This document shows positions 39,431-46,736 of a stretch of 51,236 bases of DNA, one piece after another (positions within the stretch are counted from its first letter, which is position 1; each line of letters begins with the position of its first letter). The translations under genes and the position numbers were made by a program. A model generated the notes under the pieces. That model saw nothing but the letters and a program-made list of their open reading frames with translations, was not told the origin of the DNA and did not search any database. Source of the DNA: a candidate division FCPU426 bacterium (GTDB lineage: Bacteria; Oederibacteriota; Muellerivitia; Muellerivitales; Muellerivitaceae); the NCBI GenBank assembly GCA_030041545.1, contig JASHNQ010000090.1, positions 1 to 51,236 of the forward strand. The letters are read 5' to 3'.

Positions 39431-39798
39431 TCCAATGCCCCCCTTTTCAAGAGGTAAAACCAGCCGAAAGCCAGTACGCCCAGGAAGGCCAGCATGGAAA
39501 GGAACCCACCCCATGCCATCTTTTGGAACAATACGGCCCAGGGAAAAAGGAAAACAACCTCCACGTCGAAGACCAGGAAGCACATGGCGATCAGGTAAAA
39601 CTTCACGTTGAAATGGTGCCGGGCGTCGCCCGCCACCGCTTTGGACTGGATGCCGCATTCGTAGGAGGACAGCTTGGCTTCGTTATCGCGGCGGGGCCCC
39701 CAAAGCGCGGACAACAAGAACATGGCGGCCGGAACCGCCATGGCCAGCAAAAAGGCCAGGGCTAAGGGTAAAAGCGTTTGAAGGGTTACAAAGTTCAT
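39421..39798 (-). CDS. nuoA: NADH-quinone oxidoreductase subunit A
   Basis: A 125-aa membrane subunit with three helices and the conserved loop [47 protein letters not shown]. The first gene of a complete nuoABCDEFGHIJKLMN operon on the minus strand and the only one joined to its neighbour without a repeat. A promoter with CRP-type boxes lies about 210 bases upstream. Confidence 0.95.
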   Translation of the reverse strand: MNFVTLQTLLPLALAFLLAMAVPAAMFLLSALWGPRRDNEAKLSSYECGIQSKAVAGDARHHFNVKFYLIAMCFLVFDVEVVFLFPWAVLFQKMAWGGFLSMLAFLGVLAFGWFYLLKRGALEWE

Positions 39799-40011
39799 GC
39801 GGGCCCCCCCATGAGTCCCTTACTCGTAAAATCTTCTACAAAGTGATGGAGATTTTCCGAACTAAGGGACCGGATATTATTACCCTGGATTCGCCAGTGA
39901 ACCTTGAGGACCCATCTCTAGTTGGTTCCGGCTCGTCTGGGTTCGGGTTTTACCGCCCTTCCATGGGGTTGGCTGACGGGGGAAGGTTTTGGAAGGTTCG
40001 GAACTTGTTGA
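39799..40011 (-). other. nuo 5' leader
   Basis: About 207 bases between the predicted start site (near 40005) and the nuoA ATG. I see no riboswitch, hairpin series or convincing small gene. Together with the promoter, CRP-type boxes and the next terminator it fills the 448-base gene-free stretch 39799-40246. Confidence 0.4.
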
Positions 40012-40041
40012 ATTATAAGGACTTTTAAGGGGGAGGGTCAA
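40012..40041 (-). promoter_or_regulatory. nuo operon promoter
   Basis: Minus-strand -35 TTGACC (40036-40041), 18-base spacer, perfect -10 TATAAT (40012-40017). A CRP-type palindrome abuts the -35 directly. Predicted start site near 40005. Confidence 0.7.
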
Positions 40042-40057
40042 TGTGAAATATTTCACA
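40042..40057. promoter_or_regulatory. CRP-type operator 1
   Basis: TGTGAAATATTTCACA, a perfect 16-bp palindrome that matches the CRP consensus TGTGA-N6-TCACA. Its centre is about 44 bases upstream of the predicted nuo start site, near a class II activator position. Confidence 0.7.
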
Positions 40058-40124
40058 AACTAGGCTTTTGCTTTACCCAAATCCGTCTATTTTTGCCTCT
40101 GAAAAGCCCTTTGACAAATTAAGA

Positions 40125-40140
40125 TGTGAAAGATTTCACA
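40125..40140. promoter_or_regulatory. CRP-type operator 2
   Basis: TGTGAAAGATTTCACA, again matching TGTGA-N6-TCACA, centred 83 bp (about eight helical turns) upstream of operator 1. Confidence 0.65.
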
Positions 40141-40185
40141 AGCCCTAGGGCCAACTTCCACCCGGAACACCAGGATTGGTCCCAA

Positions 40186-40217
40186 ATAAAAAGGCCCGAG
40201 CTTTAGGCCCGGGCCTT
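40186..40217 (-). terminator. Rho-independent terminator
   Basis: On the minus strand AAGGCCCGGG-CCTAAAG-CTCGGGCCTT forms a GC-rich stem followed by TTTATTT, 29 bases after the stop of the beta-barrel gene. Confidence 0.8.
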
Positions 40218-40246
40218 GGGATGGTTCCACACCGCCAAACTTGCAG

Positions 40247-40819
40247 TTACATGAAGTTGTAACCGATGAGGAAGGTGAAGGTTCCGTTTTGGACGTTCAC
40301 GTTTTGCTCGACATTGTCCAACCCCAATTCGTACCTGCCGGAGATCAGGAACTTGGAAAGATCGATTTCGATGCCGCCCACCAACCCGGTATCCGAACCG
40401 TTGACCCCGCTGAAGGGTTTTCCACCGCTTTGGGCCAAGGTATTCCAGCTAAAGGAAGGCCCTAAAAGAATGGAAGGATTAAAGACCGGGGTCCCCAGGC
40501 CGAATTTTAGAAGTATCGGAACTTCAACGTAATCCAGTGCGGTCGTGATCGAAGTGCCTGAAATGGCCGCTCCCTTTTGCTCATAAAGTACTTCGGGGCG
40601 GATGCCAAAGGAAGTCCCGAAATTGAGGCACAGATACCCGCCTCCCACAAACCCCAATTTGGAATCATTGGCGTTGTTCCCCAATTGGCTGACGGCGCCG
40701 CCGATAAAATTCGAGAAATTCGCGCCTGCTTCCAGGCCCAAATCAAAGCTTTGGGCAAAAACCTGGCTGACTCCCAAGGCCGCCAGGGCCAAAACGAACG
40801 TTAAGGCTTTGATCTTCAT
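40247..40819 (-). CDS. Outer-membrane beta-barrel protein
   Basis: A 190-aa exported protein with signal peptide (MKIKALTFVLALAALGVSQVFA) and alternating amphipathic strands typical of small eight-stranded barrels: FDLGLEAGANFSNF, LGFVGGGYLCLNFGTSFGIRPEVLYEQKGA, YVEVPILLKFGL, PSILLGPSFSW, and a C-terminal FTFLIGYNFM. It matches the porin-like/OmpA-like barrel group by pattern, with no obvious periplasmic domain. AAGGAGG lies 6 bases before ATG 40819. It has its own terminator and is probably transcribed alone. The exact function is not readable. Confidence 0.8.
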   Translation of the reverse strand: MKIKALTFVLALAALGVSQVFAQSFDLGLEAGANFSNFIGGAVSQLGNNANDSKLGFVGGGYLCLNFGTSFGIRPEVLYEQKGAAISGTSITTALDYVEVPILLKFGLGTPVFNPSILLGPSFSWNTLAQSGGKPFSGVNGSDTGLVGGIEIDLSKFLISGRYELGLDNVEQNVNVQNGTFTFLIGYNFM

Positions 40820-40904
40820 GCTTTCCTCCTTAAATGGTGTTTCCCCGCTTTTTTTAGACGGGCAGCCCAATCTTCGGGTTTCGCCTGTTTTCAGCCTCTT
40901 CAGT

Positions 40905-40957
40905 GTTTTAACGGCTTTGCCGTCCCTGCCAACTGTCAACTGTGGACTGTGATCTGC
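40905..40957. repeat. Short repeats downstream of gnd
   Basis: ACGGCTTTGCCGT hairpin (about 40911-40923) followed by family E-like CAACTGTCAACTGTGGACTG. It lies just after the gnd stop on the minus strand. Confidence 0.5.
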
Positions 40958-40958
40958 C

Positions 40959-42401
40959 TTACTTCGTTTTCGACAGCCAATCCGTGTGCAAAAAGCCCCT
41001 TTCGGGGTGGTCCGCCCGCTGGTAGGTATGGGCCCCGAAAAAGTCCCGTTGGGCCTGGGTGAGGTTTTGCGGCAGGTCCGCCGTGCGGTAGGCGTCAAAA
41101 TAGGCCAGGCTGGACGACATGGCTGGCGCCGGGATGCCGTTTTCCACCGCCACGGAGACCACATGGCGCCAGTGGGCCTGGGTGGATTCGATTTGTTTCT
41201 TGAAGGACACATCCAGCAGCAGGGATTGCAACCCGGGGTCGCGGTCGTAAGCCTTCATAATCTCGTCCAGCAGCTTGGCCCGGATGATGCAGCCGCCCTT
41301 CCAAATACGGGCCATTTCCTTCAAGTTCACGTCCCAGTGAAATTCATCCGAGCCGGCCTTGATGAGCCGCATACCCTGCGTGTAGGAGCAGACTTTGGAG
41401 TCGTAAAGGGCGTCCCTTACCGCGTCGATAAGCTGTTGCTTATCCCCTTTATAAGAAGGGATAGGTCCCTTGATTTGCTTGCTCACTTCCACCCGTTCCT
41501 CCTTGATGCTCGACATTCCTCGCCCATCGAGGGCCGCGACGATGGTGGGGATCTGGATGCCCAAGTCCAGGGCGATCTGCGCTGTCCACTTGCCCGTGCC
41601 CTTCTGGCCCGCCTTGTCCAGGATCATGTCCACCAGGGGCTTGCCGGTTTCGTCGTCCTTGACCGTGAAGACCTTGGAGGTCAGTTCGATGAGGAAGGAA
41701 TCCAGGATGCCCTTGTTCCAATCGGCGAACACCTGCGCCAGTTCGGCGGCCTTGAGGCCCAGCACCTTCCGTAGAATGTCGTAGGATTCGGCGATGAGCT
41801 GCATGTCGCCGTACTCGATGCCGTTGTGCACCATCTTCACGAAATGGCCGGCGCCGTCCGGGCCGCAATGGGTCACGCAGGGGCCGGATTCAGTCTTGGC
41901 CGCGATGGCCTCGAAGACGGGCCGGACGAATTCGTAGGCCTTGGGGCTTCCGCCCGGCATGATGGAGGGCCCGAACCGGGCCCCTTCCTCGCCGCCCGAG
42001 ACGCCGGCGCCAAAGAAGTAAAAACCGTCCTTGGTCAGTTCCGCCTCCCGGCGCTGGGTGTCCTTGAACCACGAATTGCCGCCGTCGATGATGATGTCGC
42101 CCTTGGAAAGGAGGGGCTTCAACTGGCGGATAGCGTCGTCCACCGGATCGCCGGCCTTGACCATGAGCATGACGCGGCGGGGGGGCTTCAGGGCCTTCAC
42201 GAAGTCCTGGAGGGTATGGGCGCCGATAAACTTCTTGCCGGCGTTCCTTTGCATGAAGGGGGTCACCCGGTCGCTCCTCAAGTTGCAGACCGCCACGGAA
42301 AAGCCGTGATCCTCCATGTTCATGGCCAGGTTCTCGCCCATCACCGCGATGCCCAGCACCCCGAAATCCGCCTGCTTGAGTTGTTCCGCCGTAACTGGCA
42401 T
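40959..42401 (-). CDS. gnd: 6-phosphogluconate dehydrogenase, decarboxylating
   Basis: A 480-aa NADP-dependent enzyme of the oxidative pentose phosphate pathway converting 6-phosphogluconate to ribulose 5-phosphate and CO2. Nucleotide-binding GIAVMGENLAMN near residue 16, IIIDGGNSWFKDT, the active-site SGGEEGARFGPSIMPGG and KMVHNGIEYGDMQLIAE, and the family C-terminal tail are intact. Length fits the long dimeric type. GGGAGG lies 6 bases before the ATG. TATAAC/TAAAAT boxes lie upstream, and a TTTCACATCTTAAT motif shared with the nuo control region lies at about 42484-42498. Confidence 0.96.
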   Translation of the reverse strand: MPVTAEQLKQADFGVLGIAVMGENLAMNMEDHGFSVAVCNLRSDRVTPFMQRNAGKKFIGAHTLQDFVKALKPPRRVMLMVKAGDPVDDAIRQLKPLLSKGDIIIDGGNSWFKDTQRREAELTKDGFYFFGAGVSGGEEGARFGPSIMPGGSPKAYEFVRPVFEAIAAKTESGPCVTHCGPDGAGHFVKMVHNGIEYGDMQLIAESYDILRKVLGLKAAELAQVFADWNKGILDSFLIELTSKVFTVKDDETGKPLVDMILDKAGQKGTGKWTAQIALDLGIQIPTIVAALDGRGMSSIKEERVEVSKQIKGPIPSYKGDKQQLIDAVRDALYDSKVCSYTQGMRLIKAGSDEFHWDVNLKEMARIWKGGCIIRAKLLDEIMKAYDRDPGLQSLLLDVSFKKQIESTQAHWRHVVSVAVENGIPAPAMSSSLAYFDAYRTADLPQNLTQAQRDFFGAHTYQRADHPERGFLHTDWLSKTK

Positions 42402-42502
42402 GAATGCCTCCCTTGTGTGGTTGACCTTGGAAAGTGCCGTATTTTAACACGGCCACCGGCAAAAACTTACTAGCCACCGTTATAATATTAAGATGTGAAA
42501 CC

Positions 42503-42631
42503 CTAAAAATTATCTGTAACTGCACCCTAACCCTCTCCCCCAAGGGGCGAGGGGAATAGGGGATTCGCTTTGTTTTTCTCCCTCTCCCTTAAGGGGCGAG
42601 GGCCGGGGTGAGGGTGACGTTGAATTTTTAG
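42503..42631. repeat. Family A palindrome with 9-bp ends (gnd upstream)
   Basis: Ends CTAAAAATT (42503-42511) and AATTTTTAG (42623-42631) enclose family A arms (CACCCTAACCCTCTCCCC..., ...GGGGTGAGGGTG; 42522-42617) with two inner CCCTTAAGGGG-like hairpins. Layout parallels the nested elements in nuo. Confidence 0.75.
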
Positions 42632-42672
42632 AAATGTCCAAAATCTCATAACCTTCATGGAAAAAGGTTAAC

Positions 42673-44754
42673 TTGTCCCTCCTTTCCAAAACGCTCACCT
42701 TGCTTTACCTCGCCTTCCTGGGGGCATGGCTTTGGCTTTGGAGGGGCCGGCTTCCCCACCATATCGACGCTTCCCTCTACGCTTATCCCGACCACTGGGT
42801 CAACCGGGAGGCCTTCCGCCGGGGGTTCCTTCCCTTGTGGAATCCCTATATTGCCTGCGGCACGCCCCATGCCGCCAACTGGCAGTCCGCCTGTTTCTAC
42901 CCGCCCTTTTGGCTTTTCCAATGGACCGGCCTGGGGAATTCGTTGATGGTTATGGCGGTGGCCCACTCGGCCCTGGCTTTCGCCGGATGCCGGCTTTGGC
43001 TCCGCCGCCAAAACATTGCGCCCTTCCTCTGCTCCTTGGGTGCCCTCTCCTTCGCGGGTTCCGCCCACTTGACGCTTTGCTGGAACAACCTTCCTTTTAT
43101 CGCCACGGCCGCCTGGATTCCTTGGGTCTTCTGGGCCTTCGACCGCTGCCTGCAAAACCCCCTCCGGGGTAATTGGCTCCTGGCGGGAACCGCCCTCTCC
43201 CTCCAGGTTTTGGCCGGCTATCCCTTTTTCACTTTTTATACGGTGATTTTCCTTGGGGTTTGGTTTTACTTCCAAAAACCCCTCAGGGAAGCCCAAAGAG
43301 GTTTTTGGCTCACCCTGGCCGGGGTGGCTGCGGCCACCTGCCTTCAATGGCTCCCTTTCCTGGAACTGCTCACCTATGCCAAACCCGGCGCCTGGACCGG
43401 CTATCCCTATTTCAACCGGCCGCTGGATGACCTGACCCTGCTCAAGCCCGACGTCCTGGGCACCCTGGGTTCCGCTTCCTACCAAGGCCCCTTCGCCAAC
43501 GGCATCTTCAATTTGTATTTCGGCCTGGTTCCCTTGGCAGTCCTGCTGGTCCATATTCCGTTGATCCCCCGCATGAAAAAGCCCTTTTGGATCCTCGCGG
43601 CCCTGGCCTGGCTGCTGTGGATGGCGGGCCCCCATTTCCCCCTCTGGCGCTTTTTTCCCCTCGGTCTCCTTCAATGGCTGGAGCCCTCCAAGGCCGTGGG
43701 GCTTTTCCTTTTTTGCGCCGTGACCGCGGTGGCTTTCTCCCTGCGGTCCTATTTAAGGGAAAAACCGGCGTCCCTGGCCAAGAGGGTGGCGATCCTTTTG
43801 CTCTCCCTCGTTTGGGTTTTGGATTTGTTCCGCCTTCCCTCCCTGCTGCTGCATCCCATTGAAGACCCCTACCGGCAGACAGGCGTCGGGGAAAAAGCGG
43901 ACAAGATCCGGGCGGTAGCCGGGGATCGCCGCTTGCTGAGCCTGCGAACCTCCGGTGAAATGGATTTCACCGGCGCCTCCCCCGATGCCCTGGGCCACAA
44001 CGCCCTCCTTTCCGTGGATAGTTTCCTGGCCAATTCCAACGCCGTCTGGGGGCTCCGGTCCGCGGACCGTTACCTTTACCTGCAGGTGGACGGTTCGCAA
44101 AACCTGGTCCGCTACTACAACCGGGGGTTTCCCTTTACTGGGGATCTCTTGGCCGTGGCGGGGGTGGGTTTGCTGATGTTGCCCCAAGCGCTGCCGCCTC
44201 CCTATCATTCGGCGGGAAAAATGGGCGACCAATTCTTAATGGCGCGGAAGGATGCTTCCCCCGAACTGTGGGTGGTTCCTGGAGCCGTGGGACGGCCTTC
44301 CCGGGCCGCGATCCTTCAGGAACTTTCCGGCCCCCACAGCGGATGGAGGCAAAAGGCCTACCTGGAGGATACCGGCCGGGAATGGGTCCAATTGGCGCCG
44401 GTGGGGCGGGGCCTCGCCTATACCCCGGTCCGTGACGGGGAACGGCCTTGCGGATCCCGTGCTTCCCTGAACGCGGCCTGTCCCAAACCCTCTTTCGCGG
44501 TTTTCAACGAAACCTACGCCCCCGGCTGGCACGCCTGGGTGGACGGAAAACCCGCGCCCATCCTGAGGGCTTACGGCCTTTTTATGGCCGTGGCCGTGGA
44601 GGCGGGTTCCCACCAGGTGGATTTCCGCTACGAGCCCGCGACCTTCCGGTTGGGGCTGTTTGTTTCCTTGCTGGCCTTGGCCGTATTTTCGATGGGGCTG
44701 TTAAAGGTTATTCCGGTTTTCCGGCGCGACGACGGGAGGATGGGGAAACCATGA
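42673..44754 (+). CDS. YfhO-like multi-pass membrane protein
   Basis: A 693-aa membrane protein with about 11-12 helices. The N-terminal loop (DHWVNREAFRRGFLPLWNPYIACGTPHAANWQSACFYPPFW) has the G-x-LPLWNP and YPP features of the YfhO family, which assists glycosyl transfer to cell-surface polymers in Gram-positive bacteria. The C-terminal soluble part (PSFAVFNETYAPGWHAWVDGKPAPILRAYGLFMAVAVEAGSHQVDFRYEP) is also typical. The start is TTG 42673 with AAAGG 5 bases upstream. Substrate unknown. The stop overlaps the next ATG. Confidence 0.7.
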   Translation: MSLLSKTLTLLYLAFLGAWLWLWRGRLPHHIDASLYAYPDHWVNREAFRRGFLPLWNPYIACGTPHAANWQSACFYPPFWLFQWTGLGNSLMVMAVAHSALAFAGCRLWLRRQNIAPFLCSLGALSFAGSAHLTLCWNNLPFIATAAWIPWVFWAFDRCLQNPLRGNWLLAGTALSLQVLAGYPFFTFYTVIFLGVWFYFQKPLREAQRGFWLTLAGVAAATCLQWLPFLELLTYAKPGAWTGYPYFNRPLDDLTLLKPDVLGTLGSASYQGPFANGIFNLYFGLVPLAVLLVHIPLIPRMKKPFWILAALAWLLWMAGPHFPLWRFFPLGLLQWLEPSKAVGLFLFCAVTAVAFSLRSYLREKPASLAKRVAILLLSLVWVLDLFRLPSLLLHPIEDPYRQTGVGEKADKIRAVAGDRRLLSLRTSGEMDFTGASPDALGHNALLSVDSFLANSNAVWGLRSADRYLYLQVDGSQNLVRYYNRGFPFTGDLLAVAGVGLLMLPQALPPPYHSAGKMGDQFLMARKDASPELWVVPGAVGRPSRAAILQELSGPHSGWRQKAYLEDTGREWVQLAPVGRGLAYTPVRDGERPCGSRASLNAACPKPSFAVFNETYAPGWHAWVDGKPAPILRAYGLFMAVAVEAGSHQVDFRYEPATFRLGLFVSLLALAVFSMGLLKVIPVFRRDDGRMGKP

Positions 44755-45557
44755 GGAAACAGTTATTACTGGGACTGGTCCTTTTCCTCTTAACGGGCTT
44801 TTCCCAAGGACAAGATTCCTACAAAACCGAATACGTGCGGGGCCACCGCTGCCTGGTGGTGGAGCCCCCGGACCTTTCCCCCGGCGCGCCGGTGATCCTC
44901 CTCCTGCATGGTTACGGGACCAACGGGGATGAAATGCTGGCGGTGAGCGCGGAATTCCAGCTTCCCCCTTGTATTCTCGTCCTTCCGGATGGCCCCCTTC
45001 CGGCCGGCCCTTCCTCCTTCACCCACGCCTGGTACGACCGCATTACCCACAGCCGCAGGGACATCGAAAACAGCCGGGCCTATCTTTTCGCCGTCATGGA
45101 TTATTTCTCCAAGGACTACCCGGCTTCCTCCGACGCCGACAGCGATGTTCCCCTCCCAACCCCCGTGCCGGCGAGCCCCGGCAAAGGGGGAAGGCCCGTG
45201 GTCATCATGGGGTTTTCCCAGGGCGCGGTGATGGCCCTGGAGGCGGGGGTGAATTACAGGGGGAATATCGCGGCGGTCGTTTGCATGAATGGTTATATGG
45301 GGGAACCGGCCAAGACACTGGCCCACCCGGCGGCTCCCCGGAATACGCCGATCCTCGTGGTGCACGGGACCCTGGACCCGATCGTGCAGGAGGAAATGGT
45401 CCAGGCCACCCTGGCGGCCTTGAGGAAAGCGGGTTACCGCCCCATTTCGAGGGGGTTCCCGATAGGGCACAAAATGACGGCGGCCACCCTCCAGGCGGTC
45501 TCGGATTTCCTCGGGGAGGTTTTTTACAACCCGCGGGGGAATGGAAACCTTCGCTAG
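44751..45557 (+). CDS. Exported alpha/beta hydrolase (phospholipase/carboxylesterase type)
   Basis: A 268-aa exported esterase-like protein. After a signal peptide (LLLGLVLFLLTGFSQG) come the oxyanion-hole segment VILLLHGYGTNGDE, nucleophile elbow GFSQG, acid residue in VVHGTLDPIV, and catalytic His in GHKMT, the full triad of the carboxylesterase type 2 family. A Pro/Ser-rich loop is inserted before the nucleophile (DVPLPTPVPASPGKGG). Start ATG 44751 overlaps the previous stop (ATGA), GGGAGG upstream. Substrate not predictable. Stops of this gene and the convergent next one overlap by 4 bases (CTAG). Confidence 0.8.
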   Translation: MRKQLLLGLVLFLLTGFSQGQDSYKTEYVRGHRCLVVEPPDLSPGAPVILLLHGYGTNGDEMLAVSAEFQLPPCILVLPDGPLPAGPSSFTHAWYDRITHSRRDIENSRAYLFAVMDYFSKDYPASSDADSDVPLPTPVPASPGKGGRPVVIMGFSQGAVMALEAGVNYRGNIAAVVCMNGYMGEPAKTLAHPAAPRNTPILVVHGTLDPIVQEEMVQATLAALRKAGYRPISRGFPIGHKMTAATLQAVSDFLGEVFYNPRGNGNLR

Positions 45558-46579
45558 GGGTCCGTCAAACCTTCCTGGCTCAAAATTTCTTTTAAGCTCT
45601 CCGCCAGATTCTTCCCATGACCGGCCGCCCAAAAATCAACAAGTTGGACCTGGCTGCCCAAGGCATTTTCCATGGCCATCGCGGTAACGACGAGATGCTG
45701 CCGAAGAAATTCCTCCACCAGGGCTTGCGATTCCCCTCGGGGGACGCTGAATTCACCCAGGACCGCCGTTTCTTTCCCGTCGGTTTGAAAAACGATGCTC
45801 GCCTCCCGGCCATTTCCGCTCCAGTCATATCGGAGGGTCGGTCCCTTTGCTTCCCCGTCGCCCAAAAGATCCTGTAGGTCCTGCCAGGCGTCTTGGCTGG
45901 TGGAAGGAGTGGGGGATACTGTCGGGAAAGGCGCTGGCTTGGGGGAAGGATCCGACATGGGGGTGCCGGTTGCGGCAAGGACCGCTTGGGCCGCCCAGGC
46001 CAGGTTGGACGGGGTTCCTTCCCCTTCCAGGCGCAGGCATTTAAGGGCCGGGGACTCGTCCAGGAAAGGGCTGTATAAGACTGATATTTCAAGTCCGTTC
46101 CGGGCGGCTTGGGCCATGGCCCGGGGGACTTCCGAATCCAAGAGGTAAACCTGGCCCGTCATCCGGGTTTTCTTGCGGCCGGAGAGTAATCCTTCCGGCG
46201 GGCGTTGGAAGACAAACCGGCTTACCAAAACATTGGCCGAGTCCAAGGGAAAACCCTCGACCAGCACGTTCAAATCCGTCCGGGGAAAGAGGACTTGAAA
46301 CCCTTGGGCCGTCTCCACACCCGGCCTTCCCAGGATTTTTTCAACGCTGGTCCATCTTAAATCCGCCTGCGGCCTGCCTGGCGTAGCTTGAGCGAAGCCA
46401 GGTGAGCCATTCGATGAACTCGTGGCTTCATTATTTGGCCCTGAGCTGCCCTGTCGTGAGCTTGTCGAACCCGTCGAATGGGTCAAAGGGCCTGCCTGCC
46501 CTGAGCTTGTCGAAGGGGTCGAACCCGCCCCCAAGCAGGCGACGGGTAAAAGCAAGAGAAACACAAGCTGCTTGTTCAT
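45554..46579 (-). CDS. Exported DUF1259-like protein with repeat-derived linker
   Basis: A 341-aa exported protein. The signal region MNKQLVFLLLLPVACLG may be a lipobox (PVAC) or a normal cleavage site. Residues about 17-68 (STPSTSSGQAGPLTH onward, rich in Ser, Gly, Thr) are translated from family H palindromic repeats. From residue 70 it resembles DUF1259 (LppY/LpqO): WTSVEKILGRPGVE, FQVLFPRTDLNVLVEGF, MTGQVYLLDSEVPRAMAQAARNGLEISVLYSPFLDESP, then a second related half near the C-terminus. The family's role is unknown. Start ATG 46579 follows GGGGTG. Confidence 0.65.
   Translation of the reverse strand: MNKQLVFLLLLPVACLGAGSTPSTSSGQAGPLTHSTGSTSSRQGSSGPNNEATSSSNGSPGFAQATPGRPQADLRWTSVEKILGRPGVETAQGFQVLFPRTDLNVLVEGFPLDSANVLVSRFVFQRPPEGLLSGRKKTRMTGQVYLLDSEVPRAMAQAARNGLEISVLYSPFLDESPALKCLRLEGEGTPSNLAWAAQAVLAATGTPMSDPSPKPAPFPTVSPTPSTSQDAWQDLQDLLGDGEAKGPTLRYDWSGNGREASIVFQTDGKETAVLGEFSVPRGESQALVEEFLRQHLVVTAMAMENALGSQVQLVDFWAAGHGKNLAESLKEILSQEGLTDP
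46377..46531. repeat. Family H repeats inside a coding region
   Basis: CCTGGCGTAGCTTGAGCG/AAGCCAGG hairpin (46377-46402) plus repeated GAGCTTGTCGAA/TTCGACAAGCTC units (46441-46531). They lie in frame just after the signal peptide codons of the DUF1259-like gene. Confidence 0.8.
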
Positions 46580-46736
46580 GGTCACCCCTGTTAACCACCG
46601 GTAAAATTCCAACGGGCCTACACTATTCCTTTTTCTTCCCCCTGCGCCACTTTTTTCTTTCCTCGTCCAACATCCCCGGCTTATGATTTCCCAGCGATTC
46701 CACAAAAAAATTGAACCACCCAGGGCTGGACCTTTT

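Noticed and set aside
24318-39798. CRISPR-like array, considered because of many repeats
   Set aside because: Repeats are inverted, of different families, singly placed between genes, with no regular spacers and no cas genes.
39843-40028. Plus-strand frame of 61 codons in the nuo leader
   Set aside because: No ribosome-binding site, no family pattern, and it lies across the predicted nuo promoter and leader.
40111-40139. Perfect TTGACA on the plus strand overlapping CRP-type operator 2
   Set aside because: The hexamer 17 bases on (ATTTCA) is a poor -10 and no plus-strand gene follows until 42673.
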